IMG/VR virus record: IMGVR_UViG_3300021959_000215
Span: 1-32,350 of that record
Length of the DNA: 32,350 nucleotides
Source: a virus
Direction: 5' to 3' (one strand)
The position numbers and the translations under genes are program-made. The notes below the pieces were generated by a model. It saw only the letters and a program-made list of their open reading frames with translations, made no database searches and was not told the DNA's origin. Each line of letters opens with the position of its first letter. Within the stretch, counting starts at the first letter, position 1. Below are positions 1 through 8,000 of this stretch, piece after piece.

Positions 1-851
1 TGATACTCAATGACGAGGTTATATCAGACAACCCTGAGGGTGGTACGGGTAAGGGAATATTTATGAACGCACTATCAAAGATGAAGAAGGTGGTAACGAT
101 TGATGGCAAGTCATTTGCTTTCGAGAGAAGCTTTGCCTATCAGCTTGTGAGTGCAGACACGCAGATACTTGTCTTCGATGATGTGAAGAAACACTTTGAC
201 TTCGAGAGGCTGTTCAGTGTGGTGACAGAGGGACTGACGTTGGAGAAGAAGAACAAGGACGCTATCAAGATACCATTCAGTAAGTCACCGAAGATATCTA
301 TCACCACCAACTACGCCATCAAGGGTGCAGGGAACAGCTTTGCTAGGAGGAAGTGGGAGCTTGAGTTACATCAGCACTACGACAAGAACTTCACACCATT
401 GGATGAGTTCGGCAAGCTAATGTTTGGGGATTGGAGTGATGAGGAGTGGTGTGACTTTGACAACTACATGATAGGATGCCTTCAGATGTACCTTAAGAAG
501 GGTCTACGTAAGTCTGAGTTTGTAAACCTCAAGGTACGTCAGTTGTCTGCAGAGACAACGCATGACTTCATCGAGTGGTGTGGTCTGTTGGATGGTCAGG
601 GAGAGAACAGGAATCTTATACCGGGTGTAAAGTTATACAAGCAGGACCTATACTTTGATTTCGTTCAGGAGTATCCTGACTACGGACCCAAGGCAAAGAT
701 GACAATCTCAAGGACAAAGTTCTACCAATGGCTTGTGGCATACTCTTTGTTTAAGGAGGGACTCCAACCTGAGGAGGGACGAGACGCACAAGGTCGATGG
801 ATAATAATTAAGAAGGCTCCGAAGGTGGAACCACAACAAAAATTAATATGA
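1..851 (+). CDS. SF3-type phage helicase/primase, C-terminal part (5' end outside window)
   Basis: The reading frame is open from base 3 through the window edge, so the ATG at 63 is internal and the gene starts upstream. The codons before it encode a P-loop, PEGGTGKG, at about bases 33-56. Walker B (ILVFDDV) follows near 165-185, then an SF3-like segment TTNYAIKGAGNSFARR whose arginines could be the arginine finger and sensor. This is the order seen in phage D5/DUF5906-type primase-helicases, hexameric enzymes that unwind DNA at the replication fork. The residue after the P-loop lysine is Gly instead of the usual Ser/Thr. The C-terminal roughly 150 residues look like a winged-helix or accessory domain. 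Any primase domain would lie upstream and cannot be seen. It heads the plus-strand replication module. The helicase call is firm; primase activity is inferred. Confidence 0.85.
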   Translation, partial: ILNDEVISDNPEGGTGKGIFMNALSKMKKVVTIDGKSFAFERSFAYQLVSADTQILVFDDVKKHFDFERLFSVVTEGLTLEKKNKDAIKIPFSKSPKISITTNYAIKGAGNSFARRKWELELHQHYDKNFTPLDEFGKLMFGDWSDEEWCDFDNYMIGCLQMYLKKGLRKSEFVNLKVRQLSAETTHDFIEWCGLLDGQGENRNLIPGVKLYKQDLYFDFVQEYPDYGPKAKMTISRTKFYQWLVAYSLFKEGLQPEEGRDAQGRWIIIKKAPKVEPQQKLI

Positions 852-897
852 GTCAAAGGGAGGGCTCTGAATCTCCTAACAATTAAAATCAAATACA

Positions 898-1362
898 ATG
901 AAACAATTAATTTTATTTGCATCAGTGATGCTATCAGTAACAGCCTACTCTCAGTGGGAGATAGGAAACTATGTCGATGAGTTCGGAGAAGAGACGGAAG
1001 AAAGATTCTTACATCAGACGGTGTCAGGTACGTTCTCAAACTCTGCATCAACAAACGCAAAGTGTACCTACTTTATTGAGCACAATAAGAAAGAAAAGGT
1101 GTTAGGTATTTCAATCTACCCATACGATGGAAACTCTATGGAGTCGTTCTATGAAGACACGTTCCAAGACGTGAGGATTAAGAAGCCCTCAGGAGAGGTT
1201 GTAACCATCGAGTCTTTCTGCTTTGATGGTATGATATACTTCGATTTTAAAGAATATGTTCAGCTCATGGATGCCTTAAAAGAAAGGGGAGAGTACAAGG
1301 TGTCTATGAAGTACAAGACAGACTACACTCAGTCAAGCTATAGATTTAAGTTCAACAACTGA
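898..1362 (+). CDS. small secreted/periplasmic protein with signal peptide
   Basis: This 154-aa protein has a clear Sec signal peptide: basic start MKQ, hydrophobic core LILFASVMLSVTA, and a likely cleavage site in AYSQ leaving an N-terminal Gln, as is common in Flavobacteriia. The mature part is short, beta-rich and acidic, with the segments WEIGNYVDEFGEETEERF and GTFSNSAS. I recall a similar YVDEFG/FSNSA pattern in bacterial hypothetical proteins, but I assign no function. The gene lies in a 46-bp-spaced gap after the helicase behind an A-rich leader (aattaaaatcaaatacaATG), and its stop overlaps the next start (TGATG). A secreted product in a replication operon suggests a host-envelope role such as superinfection exclusion; that is inference only. 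It could be a host-derived moron gene. Confidence 0.8.
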   Translation: MKQLILFASVMLSVTAYSQWEIGNYVDEFGEETEERFLHQTVSGTFSNSASTNAKCTYFIEHNKKEKVLGISIYPYDGNSMESFYEDTFQDVRIKKPSGEVVTIESFCFDGMIYFDFKEYVQLMDALKERGEYKVSMKYKTDYTQSSYRFKFNN

Positions 1363-2633
1363 TGATAGAATTTAGAGATTATCAGAAGGACATAATAGTC
1401 AAAGGCACGGAGATGATTCGTGCCAAAGGCTTTCTCTACCTTGCGATGGAGGTAAGGACGGGAAAGACACTGACGAGTTTAGGAATTTGTGAACAGCTCA
1501 ATGTTGATAACGTGCTGTTCCTTACAAAGAAGAAGGCGATGTCAAGTATCATAGATGACTACGATATGCTATGCCCAAACAGCTTTGCGTTATTCGTTAT
1601 CAACTATGAGTCGATACATAAGGTCCCAAACATTAGGTGGGACGTTATTATATGTGATGAGGCACACTCGATGGGAGCCTTCCCAAAGCCTAGCAATAGA
1701 GCTAAGGATGTTAAGAGCCTCATACAGAGAAACGACCCCCATGTGATACTGATGTCAGGTACACCGACACCTGAGTCATACTCACAGATGTATCATCAGG
1801 TGTATGCGATACCAACGAACCCATTCAGTAGATACCCAAGCTTCTATAAGTTTGCACATGATTGGGTCAAGGTAAAGCAGAGGAAGATAAACGGAAACCT
1901 TATCAATGACTATAGCAATGGCTTAGATAGTATAACAAAAGCAATGTCACACCACACCATCAACTACTCACAGAAGCAGGCAGGCTTTGAGGTGGACACA
2001 CGAGAGCATATACTTAGGGTAAGGATGGAGGACAAGACATACGCACTAGCAAAGAGACTCAACAAGGACCTAGTGGTTGAGGGAAAGGATGAGGTGATAC
2101 TTGCAGACACTCCGGTAAAGTTAATGATGAAGCTTCATCAGATATACTCAGGCACAATAAAGTTTGAGTCGGGGAGTAGCATGATTATTGATATGACTAA
2201 AGCGAACTTTATTAGAGAGAGGTTCAAGGGAAAGAAGGTGGGAATATTCTACAAGTTCAAGGAGGAACTCAAGGCAATCAAGCAGGCATACGGAGGGGAT
2301 GTCACTACAGAGCTGAGTGAATTTGAGCAGACAGATAAGTCCATCGCCCTACAGATTGTGTCAGGCAGAGAGGGTATCTCTCTACGTCAGGCAGACGCAT
2401 TGGTCTACTACAATATTGACTTCAGTGCGACAAGCTATTGGCAGAGTCGTGACAGAATGACAACAAGAGACAGGCTAGAGAGCGATGTCTATTGGATATT
2501 CAGCGAGGGAGGTATAGAGGACGACATACACAAGGCAGTATCAAAAAAGAAGACGTATACAGTTAATTACTTTAAAAAGGATTTCGTAAATTTGTTAGGT
2601 GACAGAGCAACAAATCCAATCAAAAAGAATTAA
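1362..2633 (+). CDS. SNF2-like superfamily 2 DNA helicase/translocase
   Basis: This 423-aa protein has the full SF2 motif set: motif I RTGKT at residues 32-36, Ia VLFLTKK at 51-57, Walker B/motif II DEAH at 99-102, motif III SGTP at 132-135, motif V GREGISL at 335-341 and motif VI QSRDRMTTRDR at 361-371. The short length and the SWQxxR-like motif VI match the compact SNF2-type helicases common in tailed phages, which use ATP to translocate on double-stranded DNA during replication or recombination. The start ATG overlaps the preceding stop. The 3' end overlaps the next gene, a VRR-NUC nuclease, by 35 bp in another frame; the SNF2 plus VRR-NUC pairing is common in phages and suggests joint action on branched or damaged DNA. 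The enzymatic class is clear; the substrate is inferred. Confidence 0.92.
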   Translation: MIEFRDYQKDIIVKGTEMIRAKGFLYLAMEVRTGKTLTSLGICEQLNVDNVLFLTKKKAMSSIIDDYDMLCPNSFALFVINYESIHKVPNIRWDVIICDEAHSMGAFPKPSNRAKDVKSLIQRNDPHVILMSGTPTPESYSQMYHQVYAIPTNPFSRYPSFYKFAHDWVKVKQRKINGNLINDYSNGLDSITKAMSHHTINYSQKQAGFEVDTREHILRVRMEDKTYALAKRLNKDLVVEGKDEVILADTPVKLMMKLHQIYSGTIKFESGSSMIIDMTKANFIRERFKGKKVGIFYKFKEELKAIKQAYGGDVTTELSEFEQTDKSIALQIVSGREGISLRQADALVYYNIDFSATSYWQSRDRMTTRDRLESDVYWIFSEGGIEDDIHKAVSKKKTYTVNYFKKDFVNLLGDRATNPIKKN

Positions 2634-2838
2634 GCAGCTTGAGTCTGAGGGGTACTACGTTATCAAGCTAGTCAAGACCAACAAGAATGGGATACCTGAC
2701 CTGATAGCTATACCACCGAACTGCAATGTATTGTTCTCAGAAGTGAAGAGACCCGGAGGTAAGGTCTCAAGATTACAGGAATATAGATTAAAAGAACTAG
2801 AAGATTATGGATTTAAAACAGAAATATACAAAGGATGA
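2599..2838 (+). CDS. VRR-NUC domain nuclease
   Basis: This 79-aa single-domain protein has the VRR-NUC form of the PD-(D/E)XK fold: the catalytic GIPDLIAI (PD at residues 33-34), SEVKRPGG with EVK at 48-50, and the following conserved VSRLQEYRLKEL with Q60. Family members (FAN1-like and phage stand-alone forms) cut structured DNA such as flaps and Holliday junctions. The chosen start is GTG at 2599, inside the 3' end of the helicase gene; no closer ATG keeps the first helix. The next gene overlaps its end by 32 bp, so translation is probably coupled. Length is normal for a stand-alone phage VRR-NUC protein and all catalytic residues are present. Confidence 0.92.
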   Translation: MTEQQIQSKRIKQLESEGYYVIKLVKTNKNGIPDLIAIPPNCNVLFSEVKRPGGKVSRLQEYRLKELEDYGFKTEIYKG

Positions 2839-3148
2839 TTGGTCGGAGTACGAGATAAACGGCTCAATGTTTATGGCTCTTGCCGAGTATACGGAGGAGC
2901 AGACAGATGAGATACTACTACAGATGGACACATACGAGGACGTGCTACCTATAAAGGAGGCACAGACACAGATGATTGGTGGCATCGTACAACACGATGA
3001 GCCAATGTTCTTTGAGCTGACATACATCAAGCAGCCGGGAGAGATGACACTGTTCTTAGAGATAAACGAGACGGACTGCGACACATACTTAGATTATATG
3101 AACCTTAATAAAACATTAATAAAATGCAATCAGAATTTAATAAAGTAA
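2807..3148 (+). CDS. hypothetical acidic protein
   Basis: I do not recognise this 113-aa protein. It is acidic, with many Glu and Asp residues, predicted mixed alpha/beta, and without signal peptide, membrane segment or cysteine cluster. Features include the helix-like stretch EYTEEQTDEILLQMDTYEDV and a beta-like segment MFFELTYIKQPGEMTLFLE. It overlaps the VRR-NUC gene by 32 bp and the following DnaA-like gene by 25 bp, both in other frames, which is typical of this compact module and supports it being translated. Function is unknown; its place suggests an accessory replication or host-takeover protein. Confidence 0.7.
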   Translation: MDLKQKYTKDDWSEYEINGSMFMALAEYTEEQTDEILLQMDTYEDVLPIKEAQTQMIGGIVQHDEPMFFELTYIKQPGEMTLFLEINETDCDTYLDYMNLNKTLIKCNQNLIK

Positions 3149-3786
3149 AAGAGATAGTAGAGAACGTATTTGATATAGAGGACCTGCTAAAAAAAGACAG
3201 GGCACACCCGATACCCACAGCAAGGGCGGTCTTCTCTAAGATTATGGGCGATAGGGGATACGGTATAACCCCCATCTCAAAGTTCCTAAATTACCACCAC
3301 ACAACCATTGTGCATTACAACAAACACATTGATTTGTACATCAGCCACAATGAAATTGTTAGGGGCAAATACAATGACGTGCTTAGGTGTGTAGATGAAA
3401 ACACTGTAAACATAATAAGGGAGGAGGACTCGGCAGTTTTAAAAAGTCAGATAATAACTTTGAAAAAAGAAAATAAAAAATTAAATTTGAAAAACACCAT
3501 GCTAAAGAATGACGTTTTAAAGAAGATAGATGAATACTTTTTATCTATAAAGAACAGATACAGTATAAACGACCTAGCAAGAATAGAATCATTTAAGACA
3601 TGGGATGATAAACAAAAGATAAACGAGATGCTTAGGATAGACTCCTCACTTTATGCCACGCTTGGCTCTGATTCTACAGAGAAAGAAAGGAATGAGGTAA
3701 GGAGAAACTCTAAGAAGATATATGGGTACATTAAAAACATTGACCCCATGTTTGGTAACGCCTTAATACAGGCAATGGATTTATAG
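3124..3786 (+). CDS. DnaA domain IV-like DNA-binding protein with coiled coil
   Basis: Residues about 25-75 of this 220-aa protein resemble the C-terminal DNA-binding domain of DnaA: a helix with ARAVFSKIMGDRGYG, then the helix-turn-helix ITPISKFLNYHHTTIVHYNKH, which parallels the DnaA signature where a His-Thr-Thr/Ser-Val stretch contacts the DnaA box. The AAA+ ATPase domain is absent. The middle is a Lys/Glu-rich coiled coil (about residues 105-140) and the rest is helical. Such proteins could bind a phage origin or host DnaA boxes and load or block replication factors. The neighbouring helicases support a replication role. The DNA-binding call is good; target and effect are unknown. The next gene starts directly after its stop. 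Confidence 0.75.
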   Translation: MQSEFNKVKEIVENVFDIEDLLKKDRAHPIPTARAVFSKIMGDRGYGITPISKFLNYHHTTIVHYNKHIDLYISHNEIVRGKYNDVLRCVDENTVNIIREEDSAVLKSQIITLKKENKKLNLKNTMLKNDVLKKIDEYFLSIKNRYSINDLARIESFKTWDDKQKINEMLRIDSSLYATLGSDSTEKERNEVRRNSKKIYGYIKNIDPMFGNALIQAMDL

Positions 3787-3981
3787 ATGAGTATAAACAA
3801 CGCAGATAGAGAGAGGCTTATTCATATCAACTTTGTTATGAATCAGATTCACGAGCACTCTAATGCGATATACGAGCATCTAGTAGATAAGGAGTACGAG
3901 CAGGTATCGTTAGAGATTCATATGCTCAAGGACGTGTTGAATACCCTATCGCAATCTATAAGCAATAATGGAACAAGATAG
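3787..3981 (+). CDS. small helical hypothetical protein
   Basis: This 64-aa protein is predicted almost entirely helical, with His, Glu and Asn-rich helices (IHEHSNAIYEHLVDKEYE) and a heptad-like second half (LEIHMLKDVLNTLSQSI). I do not recognise it. It starts with no gap after the DnaA-like gene and overlaps the HNH gene by 14 bp, so it sits inside a coupled gene chain, which is the main support for it being real. A small helical binding partner or anti-host factor is possible, but nothing in the sequence shows it. Confidence 0.6.
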   Translation: MSINNADRERLIHINFVMNQIHEHSNAIYEHLVDKEYEQVSLEIHMLKDVLNTLSQSISNNGTR

Positions 3982-4354
3982 AAAGTGTAGAGAGTGTGGG
4001 GAGGAGAAGGACGTCTCAGAGTTTCACTCTGCAGGGGTGAAGAACGGAAAGAGATACTACAGAAGAAAGTGTAGGGACTGCTATAGATGTGTTAAGCGAG
4101 CATACAGAGACAGAAAGCTGTCATGGTTCAGGGAATACAAGGGAGGACTATCGTGTCTCTCTTGTGGATACTCAAAGGACACCAATGAACACTTCTCTAT
4201 AAAGGCTTTAGAGTTTCATCACGACAACGATGACAAGCTCTTTAATGTTAGCGAGGGTCTATACCTTGGATACTCAAAGGATAAAATATTAAATGAAATA
4301 AACAAATGCATGGTGCTGTGTTCAAGATGCCATGCCGAAAAACACACGAAATGA
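3968..4354 (+). CDS. HNH endonuclease
   Basis: This 128-aa protein has two zinc-binding parts. The N-terminal part has C7/C10 (CREC) and C35/C38 (CRDC), a treble-clef or zinc-ribbon-like region followed by a basic helix rich in Arg and Lys. The C-terminal HNH core has CLSC (C63, C66), the catalytic-type LEFHH (H84, H85), and the closing CSRCH (C118, C121, H122). This layout is typical of small phage HNH nucleases that nick or cut DNA, either as free-standing homing enzymes or in replication and packaging. It is not inside or beside an intron as far as the sequence shows, and it lies in the replication arm away from the terminase, so a role in DNA processing or homing is more likely than packaging. 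All metal ligands are present. Confidence 0.88.
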   Translation: MEQDRKCRECGEEKDVSEFHSAGVKNGKRYYRRKCRDCYRCVKRAYRDRKLSWFREYKGGLSCLSCGYSKDTNEHFSIKALEFHHDNDDKLFNVSEGLYLGYSKDKILNEINKCMVLCSRCHAEKHTK

Positions 4355-4509
4355 AATGTCCAAACTGTAATGAAGATTTAATTTGGGGTGGAGACCACTC
4401 CTATGAAGACTATGGTATTGATGAGCAAGAGGGTATCGTATCCAACTCAAGCTGTCCTGATGACAACTGCATGGTAGATACTGTGATAGTATACACTAGG
4501 ATTGAATGA
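4351..4509 (+). CDS. small zinc-ribbon protein
   Basis: The best start is the ATG at 4351, which overlaps the HNH stop as ATGA; a longer reading from 4306 would only run in a second frame through the HNH 3' end. The resulting 52-aa protein begins MKCPNCNEDLIWGG and has a second pair, CPDDNC, giving a four-cysteine zinc ribbon. Small proteins of this type are common in phage early regions and may bind nucleic acid or a host protein, but no specific function can be read. Its stop overlaps the next start (ATGA), so it is translationally coupled on both sides. Confidence 0.75.
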   Translation: MKCPNCNEDLIWGGDHSYEDYGIDEQEGIVSNSSCPDDNCMVDTVIVYTRIE

Positions 4510-4919
4510 GGTTCGAGTCTGAAGAAGATTTAAGGAGGGAGCGTAAGGCTATAGATACTTTCGTTAAGGTCTTCAAGGGTTCATACAAGAAGCTTGGACC
4601 CGATGACATCGACTACAGAGTATTTGATAAAGACAATAAGCTCATATCATATGTTGAGGTGAAGGGTCGCTTGAGGACAATCTCTCAGGCGTACCCGTTG
4701 CCCGTAGCATTGCAAAAAATTGTTAAACTTTCAGCCAAGAGATTAAACCCTGTGATGATATGGGCGTGTGAGGATGGGATAATCTATGGAAAGATTCACG
4801 AGCTACACGGAACGGTACGTTGGGGTGGTATACCAAAGAGAGAGGGTAGCTACAATGACAATGAGCTGATGGCATACTACGAGACACAGAAGAAACTAAA
4901 GTACATCAAGTACGCTTAG
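4506..4919 (+). CDS. PD-(D/E)XK-type nuclease-like protein
   Basis: This 137-aa protein carries a PD-(D/E)XK-like core: GPDDIDYRVFD around residues 31-41, then a beta strand ending in YVEVKGR with the E-x-K at 51-53. After this come a helix (VALQKIVKLSAKRL) and a beta strand MIWACEDGIIYG, in the order expected for the fold. Small phage proteins of this group are usually nucleases. It is a second EVK-type nuclease candidate within 2 kb of the VRR-NUC gene. It starts within the previous stop (ATGA) and is the last plus-strand gene; its 3' end overlaps the tail of the opposing 52-aa gene by 14 bp. Nuclease fold is likely; substrate unknown. Confidence 0.75.
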   Translation: MRFESEEDLRRERKAIDTFVKVFKGSYKKLGPDDIDYRVFDKDNKLISYVEVKGRLRTISQAYPLPVALQKIVKLSAKRLNPVMIWACEDGIIYGKIHELHGTVRWGGIPKREGSYNDNELMAYYETQKKLKYIKYA

Positions 4920-5064
4920 GCTTCTTTCTGTTACGCATCTTAGACTTCTTCTTCTTCACCTTCTCAGGAAGGTTCTTCTGATTGGGATACCTCTCCCACT
5001 CCTGTGCTAAGTCAGGGAGGTATGCGTGCATATATCTACGCTGTGCTTTACTTCTAAATGGCAT
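4906..5064 (-). CDS. small basic protein, SKAQ-type (52 aa)
   Basis: On the minus strand an ATG at 5064 opens a 52-aa frame ending with TGA at 4906-4908. It begins MPFRSKAQRRYMHAYLP, continues with LAQEWERYPNQKNLPEKV and ends in a Lys/Arg-rich tail. The N-terminal pattern PFRSKAQRRYM plus a later LPEKV is one I recognise from tiny phage proteins encoded near structural or packaging genes (SKAQ-type, reminiscent of DUF3008); no function is established. The start lies two bases after the stop of the 3590-aa gene, so it is probably translated by coupling. The strongly basic tail suggests DNA or RNA binding. Its last 14 bases overlap the opposing PD-(D/E)XK gene. Confidence 0.82.
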   Translation of the reverse strand: MPFRSKAQRRYMHAYLPDLAQEWERYPNQKNLPEKVKKKKSKMRNRKKPKRT

Positions 5065-5066
5065 AG

Positions 5067-8000
5067 TTATCTTTGTCTTCTTTTTCTTCTACTACTTGTT
5101 TTTCTTTGTCTTCTTTTTCTTCTACCACTTGACTCCTCTTCCTCCCCTTCATCGCTATCTTTTTCTCTTAACCCTTTATATATATCTTCATTCAACTTCT
5201 TTCTAATGTCTTTATAGAAAGGAACAAGACCTGTTAGTCCCAAAAGCTCAAGAGGGATTCTCTCTTTTTTTTCTCTGCGTTGTCTCTCTCTAGCTTCCTC
5301 TTCTTTCTTTGGTTTAGAAAAGAAAAGTTTATTACCTGAAAATATAAGGGACTTTACAAGAGGTGTGTAGGGACCTAGCATATTAGGAAGTATGTCTGAA
5401 GCTATATCGGTTTCTTTATACGACTTCTCAGGAGGTATGATATTAAATTGAACTTGATTCTTAAACGGGTCATACCTACCTTCTCTAAGACCTAAGTCTC
5501 TGCCATACTCTTTATTCGCCCACTCGATGAATCCATTCTGTATCATCTTTACAATAGCACCAAAGTCTCTTCCAATAAATAGATTAGTCATAGTTGAAAC
5601 TATTCCCCTATAAACCCTTGTGTATATACTTTCATCTTCATCTTCATCATCATCACCAAAGATAAGCGAGGCTAGTATAGGCATGAGTGTTGTATATATT
5701 GTCATTCTTGCTGATACAGCAAGCATTAATCTTGCACCTCTTCCCCGAGATATATCACCCCTTCCCATCGCTGCATACATCCCCTTTCTAAATGCATTGT
5801 ATTCAAACAATAAGAACCTTTGCATAAATGTATTAATAGTTTTAAGTAAAGAAGAAACCCCCTTATCAGAAGCCCTCTTCTTGTTCTTTAGGATACCCAT
5901 TAAAGGGTTGTCTGTAGCACCAATAAGAACTGTATTGTCGTCAGCCTTCCTCTTCGCCTCATTGATAGCCTCCTCAAACTTATCCATGTATTCAGCATCG
6001 TTCTCTGCAATCTTGTTAAAGTCTACCTCTTGCCCTGTAATCTTTTTAAACTCAGTTGCAAATGAACCAAACCACATGGGTCTTGTAACCAACTTATCGG
6101 GGGTGGTAATCATAAAGTCAGCAACAACCTCAACGCCTCTAGGATATTTTTTAAGATATGAAAGACCTTGGTTTAGTCTGTTAACTACAGGATTCTTTGC
6201 TGAGTCAGCAGCCATTCCCATCTTTTTGTTTATCATAGAGGATTCAACAAACCTACCTGATAGTTCTTCACCATACATCCTTGCGGTCTGCTTACTGTTT
6301 ACGTTGTTCATTACCTCAACTCCTCTGTCACTAAAAGCAACCTTCATATTTTTAGGCTTACTTCCTTCCGCAAACTCAGTAGGATTATTTAATGCAAAGG
6401 CATAGTTGGAAGCTAGCTCCACAAAAACTCTTGGCACACTTGCAAGCATAGAACGATACCCCTGCTTAGCTGCATACTGAAATACCTGCTCACCAATACT
6501 ACTACTTGTAAAGGTGTTCTCAAGTATGTCAGCGATAGCCTGATTGTATGCGTCCCTTACAGCTAAGAATATCTGTCTCTCTTGACCTGCAGCATCAAGC
6601 TGTTTCTCTATCTTGTTGAGAGTTCTATTAGCCGTCCTTAATGGAGCGGTTAAATGATAGTCCATCAGCGTCATCTTGGCTCCCCTCCTAACAGATGCGG
6701 TAATATCAAAGTTGATAGCCTTAGCACCCTTTGTTCTTTCAATAAGGTTCTTTGCTTTAGTTGATGGCTTGATGTTCTCCATATAGTTTTCACTAAGAGC
6801 ACGGGAGTCGTCCACTGCTACACCATCTGTATTTAAAACGGACTGATGGATGTAGTCATTCAGGGGCTCTATTGATTCTCCTCTAATAACTGAGGCTGTA
6901 TATGTAGCCTTGTCTGTTAGCTTTGAGTTTATGTCTTGAACCGTCTTTATCATATTTAGCTCGGCATAAACAAAACTGTCATCTAGTTTCTTTAAATCTA
7001 TTTGACCGTCTGTAGAATAATTTTCTAATATCCCCTGTAATATATCTGCCTCATAGCTTTGGTTACTGTCTCTAAGTTTTGTAATTGTAGCCTCTATAAC
7101 CTCAGCGGCAGGGTTCACTTGTGAGTTGTTAGGGTTGGATTCAAACTCTTGCTGAACCATATAAGCCATCTGCTTATACTTAGACTCTAATATCTCATTG
7201 CCGTTGTTTTTAAACTTCTTTTGTAGCAGTGCCTCTGCGTCCTCGATAGTGTTATAGACCTTGTTTAGCTCAGTGTTAAAAGTCGTAACCGCCTCTGCGG
7301 ATTCTTCAAGGACAGAATTAAATATTCTTTTACTTGTAAAATCTCCAAGAACCATATCAATATTTATCAGAGGGTTCCTTTCTATTAGTTTGTAAAACTT
7401 ATTAGCGTCTGAGCCTTTTTGATACAGCGTTTTAATTTTTGCTATCTGTGTACTGACGGCAAGTGGCTTAGCATCCCTGATGCCTTCAGCTCCTGTCTTA
7501 GACCTGTTGATTGATACCAAGTTCTCTGATGCCAACTGAACATAGTGAGTGACATACCCATTGTTTATATTGTCAATAGCCTTCTCAATATTCTTAAGCT
7601 GTGCATTGTTCAAGTCATTGATGGCATCAGTCTTTATAAGTCTTGCAAAATCTTTTACTAAAGCTTTCTCTATTGCTAGCTCTATCCTTTCAATATCAAC
7701 CTTAGCAGATTTAACACTCTCTAAAAGAATCTTTTTCTCTTCCTCAATCTCTTCCTGCTTCTGCTCCTCCGTCTTGCCCTCTGCTGTTTCAATAGGTATA
7801 ATCTCTGTCCTAAACTTCTTCATAAGCTTAGACTCTTCCTCAGTTATTACTTTATCCTTAAGCATCTTCTTAACGGTCTTTGCATAGTCAACCTTGCCGT
7901 CTCTTTCTTCTTTTTCAAAAGCCTCAAACCTTTCTGTAAGCTCACCTAACTTTGAGTTTTGATTCTCTAGTTCAGTAAAGATGTTTACTATAGTCTCCTT

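Noticed and set aside
852-897. Possible terminator after the helicase gene
   Set aside because: Only a weak four- to five-base stem (GGAG/CTCC) without a T-run.
722-1060. Minus-strand 112-aa frame across the helicase end and the secreted-protein gene
   Set aside because: It is antisense to two supported genes and has no domain or start signal.
4306-4350. Longer start for the zinc-ribbon gene at 4306
   Set aside because: The 15 extra residues come from a second frame through the HNH gene's conserved CSRCH end; the ATGA at 4351 is the coupled start and gives a clean MKCPNC N-terminus.
4982-5217. Plus-strand frames rich in Phe and Leu
   Set aside because: They are the reverse of the Lys/Arg/Glu-rich end of the giant gene and of the 52-aa gene; the composition is a mirror artefact.
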